From contig OX457027.1 of assembly GCA_949752745.1 (NCBI GenBank), positions 18,618,603-18,682,602 of the forward strand: DNA of 64,000 nt, given 5' to 3'. The notes under the pieces are model-generated. The model ran no database searches. It was not told the DNA's origin and saw only the letters and a list, made by a program, of their open reading frames with translations. Positions 12,627 to 26,400 of the stretch are shown piece after piece. Position 1 is the first letter of the stretch. Each line of letters opens with the position of its first letter. This DNA is from Protula sp. h YS-2021 (taxonomy: Eukaryota; Annelida; Polychaeta; Sabellida; Serpulidae). Both the position numbers and the translations under genes were made by a program.

Positions 12627-14392
12627 TTTATTTATGTATTTCTTTATTATTATTATTTAACTGGTGTAACTTTGCGCGTAAATTTGATGGAGGTAAACTT
12701 TAATAATAACTAAGAGAGATGCATTTTCATTTGGTACGCCAACAATAATGAAATTTCTAACTATCTGAAGTCGCTTCGCGGGATCCGTCTTCACATGGTG
12801 CTCAAGTGCCATGAAAGCTTCCACTGAGTCACAAGGCTCAAAAGTGAACACATCCTGTGCACTTTCGAGTTGCTGGCCTGTGAGTTCCTTCAATTTGGAT
12901 TTCATTTCTGCCAGCTGGGCAAAAACTTTTTTCTGAAATTCTAAAAACAAACAGACAATGTTCATATTTTCATTGCGTATACAGTGAGCTATGTTAAATA
13001 ATAATATTTACCTCATTTACCTATGACTTCACTTGTTCTTATCATCAATAAATAACTGTGTGACGTCAGGAAAATTAATAAGTCGATATGCCTATTCTCT
13101 CTTTTCAAGCAAAACTGCGATAGGTTCAAATATATGAACATATTTCTCTAATAATCTGATAAAATGAGTAAATATCGAACACTGTATAATTATAAATTGG
13201 GACAGATACAGGGAATGCGTTTAACAATAATTTTAAACTTTTTATAAGCAACAAAAATAATACAAACAAAAAAGAAAAAAAGTTTGAAACCGGGTTATTA
13301 TCTGAATGGCCTAACTACAGGCTTATAATACTCCCTACTATCCAAGGGCATGATAAATACAGAAGCAGAAGGAACTGCTTTGTTTTCTGCCGTGCTATTA
13401 TTGGGAAAAATGCTTTGTTCACTGAAGTCCTCATCTACGTTTGAGCTTTCTTGCCGTGTCACGCCCTTCGTCGCAACTTGGGGTGCAGGTGGTAATGGCA
13501 CTTTTAAAACAAATACACAAGTGCATTTCTCATTACTAAGCAATTTCTTAATGTCTTTAATTTTGAAACAGATTGAATTAATTTTTACCTAATCGCTACT
13601 CATGCTGATATAGCAAGGACATTGAACCAAATGAACATCTTCAAATTTCGCTTGTTATTTGGGTTGCTTACATGAGATCCTAGTGGCGTCTGTAGGGTTC
13701 GTCTTTTCTTTGCGCTTTCCGACACAAACTACCATTTTTTGGACGGAGGGAACGGGACTTAAACACAATACAGTATGTTTGAGTTATTTAAGATTCAGTT
13801 ATCAAATGCGAACCATAACAAGAGTGACTTCAAATTAAAATGCAAAAAAAATCATCTTAACAGATGCTCTACCAAAATTTATAACTTTCGCAATTTATGC
13901 GAGAAAGTGAAATGAGAGCAGTCCTGTACAGATTTACATATCTTTCGCATCCTTGGCAAATTACATTACCTTTGTATACTTACCCTCTGATGAAGTCGAT
14001 GGCTTGGCCTGCGACCTGCTTTCCTCACCACTGCTGAATTCGTTGTCAATGTTTGAACACAACGGCGTTTAACCGGTCGATTTTTAATGTTTTTATTTCT
14101 TTTCTATGTCATGTCTCATTGGGAATAAGACATAGCCTTCCTTGTAGTCAAGGGATATAACTTTGGCCTGTAAGTCACTTACATGAATCAACGCCCTTTT
14201 GCTATTTATCAAAGAATTTTTTTTGCAATACGAAATACTGAGTAATTTTGAACTGAGACCTTCCGGATAAAAATCATCACATGTTTCAATGGGTACAATA
14301 TCACACCAAAACATGCCGCTGTCTCTCTTTTCCCTCATAAATGCATATGTTTTATTTCCGTACATGAATGTTCTGTTTCGTTTGACCTTTGC

Positions 14393-14424
<32 letters not shown>

Positions 14425-17400
14425 GAGTTTATGTAAAAAGTTTTCAAACTCAAAAGCTGACATTTCATTTAATGAAGTGTCAAATGTCTGACAGTCATCT
14501 GGCAGATTCAAGATATTATGAACGTTGTCATTAATAAACGAATCCGTGTAAAGATGTACGCTTTCAAGTACGAAATATTTTAGTAGCTCCCTTGCATAAG
14601 GCAAAAGTTCCTTCCTTTTCAACTCGTTGGCATCAAGAAGAACAAACATGGCAATACTTAATGCCAGAAAGTGTTTGTAGTACTTTGGCGGTAAAACCGC
14701 TCTCGTGACAACTGGCCAAGTGTACAACAGGAACTGCCTGAACTCAGTTGCCTTCAAACGATCAAAATCATGCAAGGGTCGTGGCTGCCGTGCAAATTCA
14801 GACGGCATTTTGCCGTTGTAAGTGTATAGGTTGTTGAACGATAATTTATGCTTGTTTGAGGATTTTGCGCCATTTTTCCAAAACAGTAGCGATCTTTTCA
14901 TCACACCGAGGCAAACGAGGTGCATATAATCGAGAACGAAGGGTGAAACGCAAAGAACAGCATCGCATAACGGCGATGGTCCTAACTGGTGTCCAGTTAC
15001 ACCGTCAGTCTTCCCAATATACGCTAATTTCGCAAAGGCATCATCAGTGCGTGGTGTTTCATCTTTGGTGCTTTTAATATAACTTGTCTTTCATAACTAG
15101 ACTATTGCGGCATTGTCTATGGATCAGCAAGACCTTCATACCTAAAAATGCTAGACCCGATGCAAAATCAAGGTTTACGACTGTGTCTAAACGCTTTTAG
15201 AACATCACTAGCAGAAAGCCTCCATGTGGAGGCAAATGAGCAGCCGTCGAGTTACACTCGCTATGCAGTACACAACAAATGTTAATGCAAAGAAGAAGAA
15301 CCCCACCTACAACTCAGTCTTTGGATTAGATTTTTCTCGCTTCCATGAAAGAGGCCCTACCGTAATACCTCCATTTGGAGCGAGGGTTCAGCCTCACCTT
15401 GATAATGCTGACATCACCATAGAGTCAATTGCAAAATACAGAGTACCAAAAGTACCACAGTGGAAACTCACCAAACCTGTGGTACTAAAGAACCTTTCGG
15501 TCTATGCAAAGGAAACAACTAGCCCCTTTCTATTTCGATCAAACTTTGCAGAGCTCAAGGAAGAATTTAAAGACTACCAGTTCGTCTACACGGACGGCTC
15601 AAAGCTCGACAACAAATCGGCTGCTTCCGTTGTAACTGAAAATAACACCTTGAAAACAAGACTTCAAATAGTTCCTCTATTTTCTCAGCCGAAATTAAAG
15701 CTCTACATCTCCCTATCAAGATAGTGAAGATCAGCCGAGACAAAAAGTTTATATTATGCGTGGACTCTATGTCCGTACTGCAATCAATTGAAAACCTAAA
15801 AATATCAAACCCACTTCTCCTTGACCTTCTGGATAGGTATGACGAGGCCACCAAAGCTGGCAAAGACATAGTGTTCTGCTGGGTTCCAAGTCACGTGGGT
15901 ATCCGAGGAAACGAGATAGCCGACAAAGCTGCAAAAAAGGCTCTAAATGATAATTGTATCGGTATGCTCATACCGGCCTCCGATTTCAAATATCACAAGA
16001 TACACAAAAAGATTGTGGCAAGAAAGATGGAACAAACAAAGAAACAACAAGCTGTATCAAACAAACCCGTTAGTCGGACAAAAACCCCCGCCACTTAACA
16101 GTGTGCGAGATGAAATGGTTTACCATAGAGCCAGAATAGGACATACATATATCACCCACAAACATCTTTTAAGAGGCGAGCCGGCACCCGACTGTGTCGG
16201 GTGTCAGGAACGTTACACCGTTAAACATATCTTAATAGACTGTACCGATTTCCAAGACGCCCGCTCACGTCATTTCAGAGCTGACTCTTTGAGGCAGTCT
16301 TTGATGAAGTAGAACCTAGCAAATTTATACAATTTTTAAAAGAAATCAATCTGTATCAGTATTTCTAGTCGTTTTTTAACTTTATGATTTTAGAATATAC
16401 ATGGTTTTAGCTTACTTTGATTTTAACTTGTAGCATTGTCTTCTAGTCACTGATTACTGCCATGTTCTGACACAATGTAACCCGCTATGGGTCGATCGTG
16501 TCGTTAGACAAATCATTTAACTAACTAACTAACTTTCATAACTATACCCTTTAATTTCGCGCCGTTCGCAAGCGAAATAACCTGTGTGACCCTTTATTTT
16601 TTTCAGCATCTGCCTAGCGGGGGCATCGCAAATAAAACAATGTACCTACGCGCGTAATGTTTTACCTTCCAATGTGATTCCGTACATGCACAAAGAATGC
16701 AACTCTTCTACAAAATCTTGCAGATATTCCTCGACAGGGCTAGGTTTTTTGTTCCGCAAAATGAACCAACAACAAATGGTGAAAACTTAGAAAATGAACA
16801 TAAAATCGGCCAAAATGAAGTGTTATTTGATCGGAAAAGAGAGACACCATCTATATTGACTTTCAATCTGATTATCTGGTTTCTTTCTAAGAAATTTTAA
16901 TCGCCCAGAAGAATTTCACGGATTCCAGAAGCCACCCCAAAGTACAGTAACTCTCCTCCTGCACGTTGATTAAACCGTTATTTCAGATGATGTTTTATTC
17001 AATGTTCTCGAATCTTTTGGCACATTTAAACCCTCGTCTCTGAGAATTAATAGCAACTTATTCATAGAATTCTGTGAAACAAGAGACTCTTTCGACCATA
17101 TCGCTAATTTTGCACATAAATCGGGGCTTTGGTTACTATCGGGCCATGTGTCAACATCTACAATATCCTCTGCTGAACTGGTATCAAAGTCGCTAAGACT
17201 GATATCGCTTTCTCCTTCACTGTCGTCTGCATTCACACTTGTGTTTAATGTGGTGTTATCAGATTCATCCGGAACTAAATTTGTTTCCGTGGTATTGGAA
17301 TCCCTAAAAATGATATCCCTTTCTCCTTCACTTTCGTCAGCATTCACACTTGTGTTTAACGTGGCGTTATCAGCTTCATCTAGAGCTAAATTTGTTTCCG

Positions 17401-20400
17401 TGGTTAAATCGTCACGCGAATCCCTGGTAATTAATTCGGCTTCCTTTTGAAAATGTCGCCATTTCTTCACTGAGGCCATACCTTCTTCTGAAACAATATT
17501 GAATATAGAATATACACGGTTTTGACCTACCTCTATTTTAAGTTGTAATATCGTCTTCTAGTCACTGATTATTGGCATGTTTTGACACAATGTAACCCGC
17601 TAAGGGTCGGTCGTGTCGTTAAACAAATCATCTAACTAACTAACTAACCAATATTGAAACGGCCAAATGTTGCTTTTTAAAATTGAATCTCTCCAGTTCA
17701 TTTGCGGTAAATGATGAGAACGATCACCATGCTTCAAGCTCGCTTGACCCTCACACAGATCAGCACCATCTCCAACAGCAAAAGCTGTAGAGTCTTCCAA
17801 GGACCTTTTAGCTCCATCCTTCGAATCTGAAATTTTGAGAGGGCGTGGGGAGTGGAGATATAGATTCAATACTTAGGCTGCATCAACGCACAGCTTCGCA
17901 CAATCTTATTATTTAAGTAATAAAAAAAATCAACAACACTCGGTGCAGGGGGTGGGGGAGTGGAGGTATGGATTCAATACTTAAGTCTCATCAACGGGCA
18001 ACTTTGCAAAAAGAAATCGAAAAAAAACATCGATGACAGGCACAGTACTCAAGTAAATAAATAAAACACCAAAGATCGTCATTTAACGAAACAACACAGC
18101 GTAATAAAAGCTGTTTTACCCTTCACAAAAAAAAACAGACTTGCCCAGTTGAAGCGCCGTCTGGCGGAAGAGAGAAGAGTATAGAAGAGCGCTTTTTTCG
18201 GTGTTTTTAGAAGCTGAAACGCACGAATCTGACCTCCACTCATACTCCCTTCTTTGCTGACAGATGGCGTGCTAGTCACTGAGATAAAGTGGGCGAAACC
18301 ATTTCTATTTACTTTAAAATAGGGGTGAACAGCGATAATCGAATTTTTTCAGCGATAAATGGGCGATATATGGCTATCTTACGCAACACCCTAATTTTGA
18401 TCGAATCTGTCTCAACATTTCTAGATAGATACAGAAAAGGGTTATATACAATATTCCATATACAAAATCGGAACTCACTCTCGCTTTCCTTGCGCGCAAA
18501 TTACTATGTGATATTTGATATTTAGCCGAATTCGGAAAGGATAATGATTAGCAACCAGATAAGACGGCTGCAAGCTATTAGCACTTAGCTGATTGAAGAT
18601 TTGAGAAGAGAAAAGCATGGGGTTTTTATCCATGCAAAAATCTGATATTAAAAATTTATGTCGACTCAATTTGTTTGCACCATCGTATTCACAAATCTAA
18701 ACAATACACTTCAGTAAACATTTATGTTAAGCTTACCGTTTGGATGTATCATGAAAAGCAATCTTCGGCAGGATCCAAATTCAAACTGTTATACACCTCA
18801 AAATGGTGGCGCGGAAAGGAAGAATCTAGATGCGCATGCGCAAGGTCTTGTTCCTGTGCTATTTATCATCCTGCCGAAAATGCTACCGAAAAATAAGTTA
18901 TCTGCCGTTGGTATTTATTGCTTTATAATCAGTGTCACGCAGTAATTTTTTTTGTTCAACTTTTTTTTTCTTTTTTGCACCCTTATTTTATAAGCCACAT
19001 TGTTTAAGAGCATAATATGCAGATTCAATATTGGCATCTTTTATCCCACGCATTTTATACGTATAATATATGGTTCTAGAAATGCGGATATTTTTATACA
19101 TATTTTATATGTTTATTATGCGTCTGAGAGAAGATGCTCATTTTGCCCATGCATTTTAGATATTAAATGCGTCTACTGTTTTGTAGGGTACGCATTTGTG
19201 AAGCATATTAACTTATGGAAATCAATTTTTTCTGGAATTAATGTCAACAAAACTCTTTTTAGAAAGTATGTCTGGCAGAGCAATTTTAGATGAGCATGTG
19301 TGAGTGCGAGAAGTCAGGTTAGATAGAAGGCTTTTAGCAACTTATGTAATATAAATACACAACATACACTATACTGCAAACAATTGAAAGCGGTTCTTCT
19401 GTTCATAATGCGCTCTGGAATATGTGGAGCACTCGTACACAACACAATATATATATATATATTTAGAACATTAAAGTTTTAATTTCAAAACAGCTTTAAT
19501 ATATATAGCAAAAATTTGTCATATATCACATACTTGGAAAACTGTATCTCATAGTATCAGAGTATTGCGCCATAAAATTGAAAGTGGTATTTGTTGCGCA
19601 AGATTGATTAGCTTCTTCTTTATTTTACGTCTCCATCTTGGTTTCACAACATCGTTTGTATTACTTGTCTGATTGGTTTAGTTGCGACCCGTCGCCATAT
19701 TGACTCTACTACATCGTTTGTATCGCAGGTGATGATTGGTGCAGACCGATGCTTTATTTCAAAAACTTTTATTGTTTGCCTTAGCAACTCCGGCGCCGTT
19801 TAAAGACGGCACCGGGGCCGTTTTGGGACCGATGCCTGTCTCAAAATGGCCTGGCGGTTTTGAGTCGGCGAGGGGCCGTTTTGGGACCGTCTTGGTCGCG
19901 AAATGCCGTTTTAAAACTACGTTAAGTTTTAAGAAGCAAAATAAAAGGGACATTTTACTTATATAGCTTCCTGGGATCCCGTAGTTTTCCCGTTGAAGCT
20001 GTGCTTGAACTTTTTATGCGCCAGAGTGGAGTTGCTCATTTGATGTGTATGCTCAGAGTTAACTACATAAAATAATGTGTCCGTACTAACAACTCGAACT
20101 AGTTCTGTTTTTGAATTAACACTAGTCGGCTTACACTTTGTCACTGTTATTGATAATTTTCACTTTTTCTGCGGCAATTCATTTCTCTTTCTTTTTGTTT
20201 CTGCTGTTTCAATTGCAATTGCTTTTTGAGTACAGACTTAGTTAAGAATTCATATTTTATGGATATTGCTAAGCCCGGAGATGTCAGAGCAAAAGATGTA
20301 ACGCTTACTCGGGAGACTAACGCGAAAATGGAATTAGCCCTGCCTCCTGTCTAAACACATCCTACAAAACAGCTTTGGCGTAGCTTGATAGGATGTACTC

Positions 20401-23400
20401 TGGAAGGATTAAGCAAGGAGTGTTGGCAAACAACACGCTGCAGCGTGAAAAGCGGACTATGTTTATTATTTACTTTATGAGACTTAAGATTACTGTCCTC
20501 AACGTGCGTGTCGACTTCAGTGTAAAAGTTGATTTGCGGGCAAAAATGTTGTCCCCAGTCCTTAGTAGCCAGGTGTCCTTATTATATAGGTTTTCTAAGT
20601 ATCGAAGTCAATGGGATTTCAAAACAGTCCCAGGTGTCCCAAATATACAGGGTGTCCTTATTGTGTTTGGAATGTCCGGGCATTATTGAACCTAGGGCAA
20701 GTTTATTTCCCAAAGGGTTATATTAGAGACATGCTTAAAATCTTTGCAGTAACTTGTAGTGTTTTTGATAAATGTGACGTCAAAATTCAGTCACTAATTC
20801 ATGTGATCGAGTGATCTCGAGACCACATTGGTACCGCTATTTCGTACGAAATAGCAAAAAATCCAATTGGTAAACCCACAAATATTTTGGTGTTTTTTCT
20901 TTCTCAAGGGTTATTTTGAACGATTTCATAAATATTGTATTCCCAGCAATGTTATGGAAGAAATTTGAAGTTCTATAAAGAAATATTTGAGTATATTAAT
21001 TGTGGTCTGTGGCCACTACAAGAGAAAGGAGATATAATTGGTTGTTGTATGTTATTATTGGTGACATCCAAATTTTAAATTACGACTCTACTGAATAGGC
21101 CAGATGCAAACCTGGCAACTCCATCGACTCAGTCTTTATTTTTCGATACATCACTTCTACTGTAACCATTTGTTTTCATCTCCCTCGTAGCGCCATAGAA
21201 GTGAGAAGCAACTAGACACGGACCAAAAATGTGGGGATTAAAAGTTTGCAATATTAGCACAGATTTATCCTGTCGTTGACTTGTTATTTGAAACAGCTTC
21301 TCAATACTTAACGCTTTGCAAGTCGAAGACTTGCGAGGAGTATATTGAAGTTGTACAGGACCTTTTTCCACTTGTCCATCATTTTGTCCTTACCACTGCT
21401 CTGACCAATTACACTTGAACTCCAAAATTTCGCATACCGTAATTTCCTGTGTATGTTGCGCTCCCAAGCATATTGCGCAACCCCAGTTTGGGCCTCTAAA
21501 TTAAAAAATTTTTCCTGTGTATATCGCGCACCCCCAAATGGAGACTCATCCGCTTCAATATTTTTTTACCAGTTATGAAGCCTCCGTTACGTCGATTACT
21601 CAAATCAGCCAATCAGTGCTATTGTTTTACATTGCTACATTATTGCTGACAAATTATGTAAACTGCATACACCTCGATGACCCAAACTGCACCCTCTTCC
21701 CCTTTTGTAATCGGCTTGCCACCCCGCTCAAATGAAAAGCCTCCAAAAGTAACGATTAACAGAAATCGAGCTCTTAGCAAGTAACGATGACCATAATTCA
21801 TTGGAATATTAGAGGTTTTTGGACCAACTACCATGAATTGTTAACACTTATGCATTTAAATGATCCGGCAGTATTTTGTCTTCAGGAAACATTCAGCAAA
21901 AACGACAATCCACCAAAACTTAGAGGATATACGTCATACAACAAACCCTCATCGGATGACAGAGCGACGGGTGGAATCGCGATGTTTGTTCGAAGTGATC
22001 TCTTACAAAGCGAAATTAAACTAAATACGCCTTTCCAGACCCAGGCGATTCGTATCACGCTTGGCAAAACTTTCACAATTTGTAATATTTATTTGCCACC
22101 ACATTTGAGACCTCAACCAGAAGAGTTGAATGACCTAATAAATCAGTTACCTAAGCTCACAGTACATTGTTGGGCAATAGTTACGTAGATTTGAAGGGAA
22201 AATTGGTAGAAAATCTCCTTAACCATCATAATTTAACCATTTTCAACGACAAGTCATACACATATCTTCACCCTGGTACTGGTTCAAAAACCTCTATTGA
22301 CCTTTCTATAGCATCTGCTAATTTATATCTTGATTTTAATTGGAAAGTGCTGGGTGATCTCCACGGCAGTGACCACTTTCCTATTTTATTGTCTGAGTCT
22401 AAACCATACCACGAAAAAAGATCCCCAAAATGGAAGTTTCAGAAAGCAGACTGGTCAGAATTCCAAGAATTATGTCATCAGAGTATCAAAAGGAAACATT
22501 TTACTGATGATGAAGACGAACATATCTCATTATTTACCTTTCTTCTCCATGGAGTGTGTGAAAAATCTATCCCAAGGACATCAGGATCCCGCAAGAAACC
22601 ACATAAACCGTGGTTTAATGACGCTTGTAAAGAATCCATAGCGCGTCGTAAACAAGCTCTCAAAAATTTTTCAGACTACCCAGACATTACAAGTTAAACT
22701 CTTGATATTTTGCAAGCGTCTCTAGCTACTTAAAAATAAAACGACTGCGATTGGGATCATGATTTATCTCGTGTTAAATCAACTGGTACATGCATACAAT
22801 TTTTGACACAATTCAAATTTACTGTCACTACACACAACTACAATATATATATATTGGTGTAAGGGGAGGGGTGGTGGGTGTTAAAAGCAGTCCGATTTTT
22901 GCGTTCTAATGCATTCGCCGCCAGCAAGCTAGTTGGTGTGATCTGTCACACCGGAGATGAGACGGGGTTTAAATAGACAGAGGGGGGCGTGTGAGGGGCT
23001 CGGTGCCTGCTGCTAGGGGATTACTCAGGAGTGAGCATGCAAGCAAGAACATCTGTAAAATAAACATAGAGGCCATAATTCGGCCTGCTATCGCGTTCGC
23101 CGGTAGTGTGCCCCCACTCCCGCAGACAGGGAGGCGGGAACAAAAAACATGTTTAAACACAATTAACAAATAAACACTTAATTGTCCATTAAACTCTTGA
23201 TATTTTGCAAGCGTCTCTAGCTACTTAAAAATAAAACGACTGCGATTGGGATCATGATTTATCTCGTGTTAAATCAACTGGTACATGCATACAATTTTTG
23301 ACACAATTCAAATTTACTGTCCAAAGGATCCCAATCGTTTTTGAGGGAAGTAGTGGTCGGACAGATTTTGGTAAGGTTTAATGTGAACCCATTTTTAACG

Positions 23401-26400
23401 CGATGATTCTAGAACAAGTCTTACGCATGGCCAATGGAACCGACAGGTACTGTTGGTACGCGTCCGATTTCCAGTCCCCTTGCGTTTTAATAATATAGGT
23501 TGGTAAGCCACACGAAAAGGCAAATGATGCACCACCCCGTCGAAACGAATGCCCACTGTAGTCCTCTGCTTTGAGACCGACTTGGGTGAGTAGGGTACGC
23601 AGTGTGTTGACAAAAAGACTGTGTGTCAAGGGGACAGTGCTGGCACCTTTGCGGAAGGAGAATAGGGGGGCGTTGCTGTCAAGATGGACCATGTCCAGGT
23701 GTTTCGACATGGCCGTTACTGGACATAGGACGGATCCAGGGATAAATGGAATGGGAACTTCTAATCTCCTGTCGAAATTCTGCAACGTTTTTGTATGCTT
23801 CACGGAGATGACGCCTCCCTCGGTACTCGTGGTATAGTCCTCTCTGCAGAGGTCTTTCCTGCAGTCGTGGCTGCACGACGTCCTTGTGAGGAGGGTTGAT
23901 TTTCGAAAGTAACAGAAGAAAGCCACTAGGCATGCAGCCCAAAAACAACACTGAAACGAGTCTTGAAGTGTTAGGACGTTGTGCAGACGTTGTAGAATAG
24001 CAATTGTGATGGGCAGTTTCTGCTTGGGTTGCGTACCTTTGGTGTGGACAATGCCTTTTAGCGTCGTTGATAGGACGAAATTATCGTCCGTAGGGCTTGG
24101 ATATCCAAGCTCCAGGTGGAGCACGCGTATTCCTGCTAAATAACACCGTATGGACTGTGGTCTCAGCGTTCTTGCCAAAAAAGCACTAAAACGGGCGACA
24201 GTTATTTTGCTCGCGGGCACGGGTGTATATCTGTAGTAAGCGCAAAACCGCAAGAACGTATCTCTGTGGGTCCTGTAGGCAGACTTGGTCGCTTCTGAGA
24301 ACGCAGCACGACGATAAGCTCTTAATTCGCCATCCAGTATGGCCTCTTGCTGAACCACTCCTGTATAATGAAATTAAACGACGCTTGTGACATATTATTC
24401 GACATTTTTTCCATGTGCACTCGGTGTGCCACGTACGTTGCGTGGGGTAGCAAATGTAAACGGCTAATTGAGTCGGCAAGTTTATTGTTATTTGTAGAAA
24501 TATACTTTGCTCGTATCCGAATATTGAAAATGGCACAAGTCATTAGCATGTCCCTCAGAATGTCACTGCCTTGCTTATTCCGAATGGCGAATCTATTTAG
24601 TGCATGGAGAGTTGTTGTGTTATCCGTATATAGCAGAACAACCGAGTTACACAGGGTGGGGCCCCATCTATGGATTGCTAGCGCAGCCGCAGCCAGTTCC
24701 TTTATGTTAATATGTGCAGTATTGAGTTCCTTAAAATCGCTCGCCCAGCGTGTATATAGCCAATCGGTAACGCGTGATTCCTTAACTAGGGCCGCTGCCC
24801 CAGCAACGCCGCTGGAATCTGTCACAATGTATGCAGCTTCGGGCCTCGCCTTGCGGAGAAAACAGGACGTGCCATTGAAGTAAATGCATAAATCGAGAAT
24901 AGCCTGTAGCGACAGCTTTAAATCACGGGAGACGCGAGCGCGATGATTCTGCTTTCTAAGTTTGCTCATCTGGTCAATGAGCCGGCGGAGGGCGGGTCTC
25001 ACTGAATGGATAACCGACGCAACCCAGTTTAGGCGACCTATAAGCACCTGAAATTCACGCTTTGTAGCGGTTCTGTTTTTGCTTCCCCACTCCCTAAGGG
25101 TACGAACGACGTCCGTGAGCTTCTGATTGGGGATGGAAAGTATTCCGGATTCCGAGTCAATGTTAATACCTAGAAAAGTGATGTTTTTGGAGGGGGAGAC
25201 ACACTTATCCCAACTTATGGTAAAGCCCAGGTTCTGTAGGAGTTGGAGCAATATGTCCATCGCTTGTCTACATTCTTGTTCTGTTGCTGCGCATATGAAG
25301 AAGTCGTCTAGGAAACAAATTATGGCCTGTAATCCCCGGCGATTCATCATTCGAACGACGGACTGGGTAATTTTATGAAAAGCTCCAACGCTCAGGGACG
25401 CACCGAAGGGTAAACGAGTGTCTACTAAGTACGTATAATCTTTATCTTCCCTGAAGCGCCATTTTAGCCCCGTAGCTCGCCTCGAGTCTATGCTAATCGC
25501 AGCGTGCCGATAAGCATTTTTAAGGTCCACTTTCGCCATGTACCAGCCTTTATCGATCATATTAACAGCAGAGTCTACCGTAACAAAAGTGTTTTTTTCA
25601 GGATTCGCATGACTGTTTAAACTTAGGCCGTCGGGTTGGGAGCAGTCGTGAATAAGGCGAATGGAACCATCTTCTTTTACAACGCATGAAATGGGGCTAA
25701 CTATTTCTGGTTCATAATCAACTTTTACATATCTTCCCATGTCGATTTCCTTCTGGATTTGTTCTTCAACTTTTGTACGATACACTGTCTCAGCTTTTTT
25801 GCTATTCGGGAGGTTAACTTTCGTAAGAGGTACACCGGGTGTTATAATGTCAAAACCTTCTGAAATTCCGTTAGCCAGGTAGACGAGATCGGGGTCGTTT
25901 TGCAGTTCTGTAAGCCATGTGTCCATGTTATCTTTAAGCGGGCTAGAGACGCTTCCAACTCAGTGCTTGTGCTCGGGGTGCCGTTTATGGCAACCCTGGA
26001 TAATGCAGACATGAGCAAATTTACAGTCGCGGTACAGGCACCCCTTAGTTGTTTGGAAGTTTTTGCAAATTTCGGAACCACTAGCGGGGTCGATGGGTGC
26101 TTTTGTGCGGGGTGCCGTTGGGGCGTTACGGGTGGGTCGTGTGCGTGGGCCCAGGTCCGACGACAGGTATTTGAGACCGAGGTGAAAACTATCCTCACCC
26201 CATGCAATTTGTCCGGCTGCTTGTTGGATGCGATACTCCTGGTCCAGCAACATGACGCGCTCACGAGGGTATGTTTGCAAGTACTCTCCCATTTTTATCA
26301 GGTACTTGAGGTGCCCTAATATCGCCGGTAGTGTGCACGGGAGTTGCCCGGAACGTAACAGTTGGGCCAGGATGCGCGAAGCACCAACAAGGTATTGTGA

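Larger units (their letters stand above)
14093..17869 (-). pseudogene. CACTA/EnSpm-like transposase, broken by two LINE insertions
   Basis: Minus-strand pieces match a metazoan CACTA/Plavaka-like transposase family from memory. A candidate upstream exon lies at 17869-17660. 17479-16970 is the N-terminal part ([20 protein letters not shown] then [13 protein letters not shown]). About 16800-16545 carries FICDAPAR and [11 protein letters not shown]. 15080-14430 carries [25 protein letters not shown] and [16 protein letters not shown]. 14365-14093 is the C-terminus. A stop lies just before the FICDAPAR block, a ~27-nt A tract (T at 14398-14424) interrupts the late part, and one I-type LINE sits between GYSYE and the next block. 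It is non-functional. Confidence 0.68.

Noticed and set aside
12512..12703. 63-codon ORF with a poly-SL stretch
   Set aside because: It is translation of the (CT)n microsatellite.
22969..23173. Overlapping 60-66 codon ORFs repeated at 27262-27466
   Set aside because: They lie inside the Ngaro A repeats and are the same on both copies because the repeats are identical; they are not genes.
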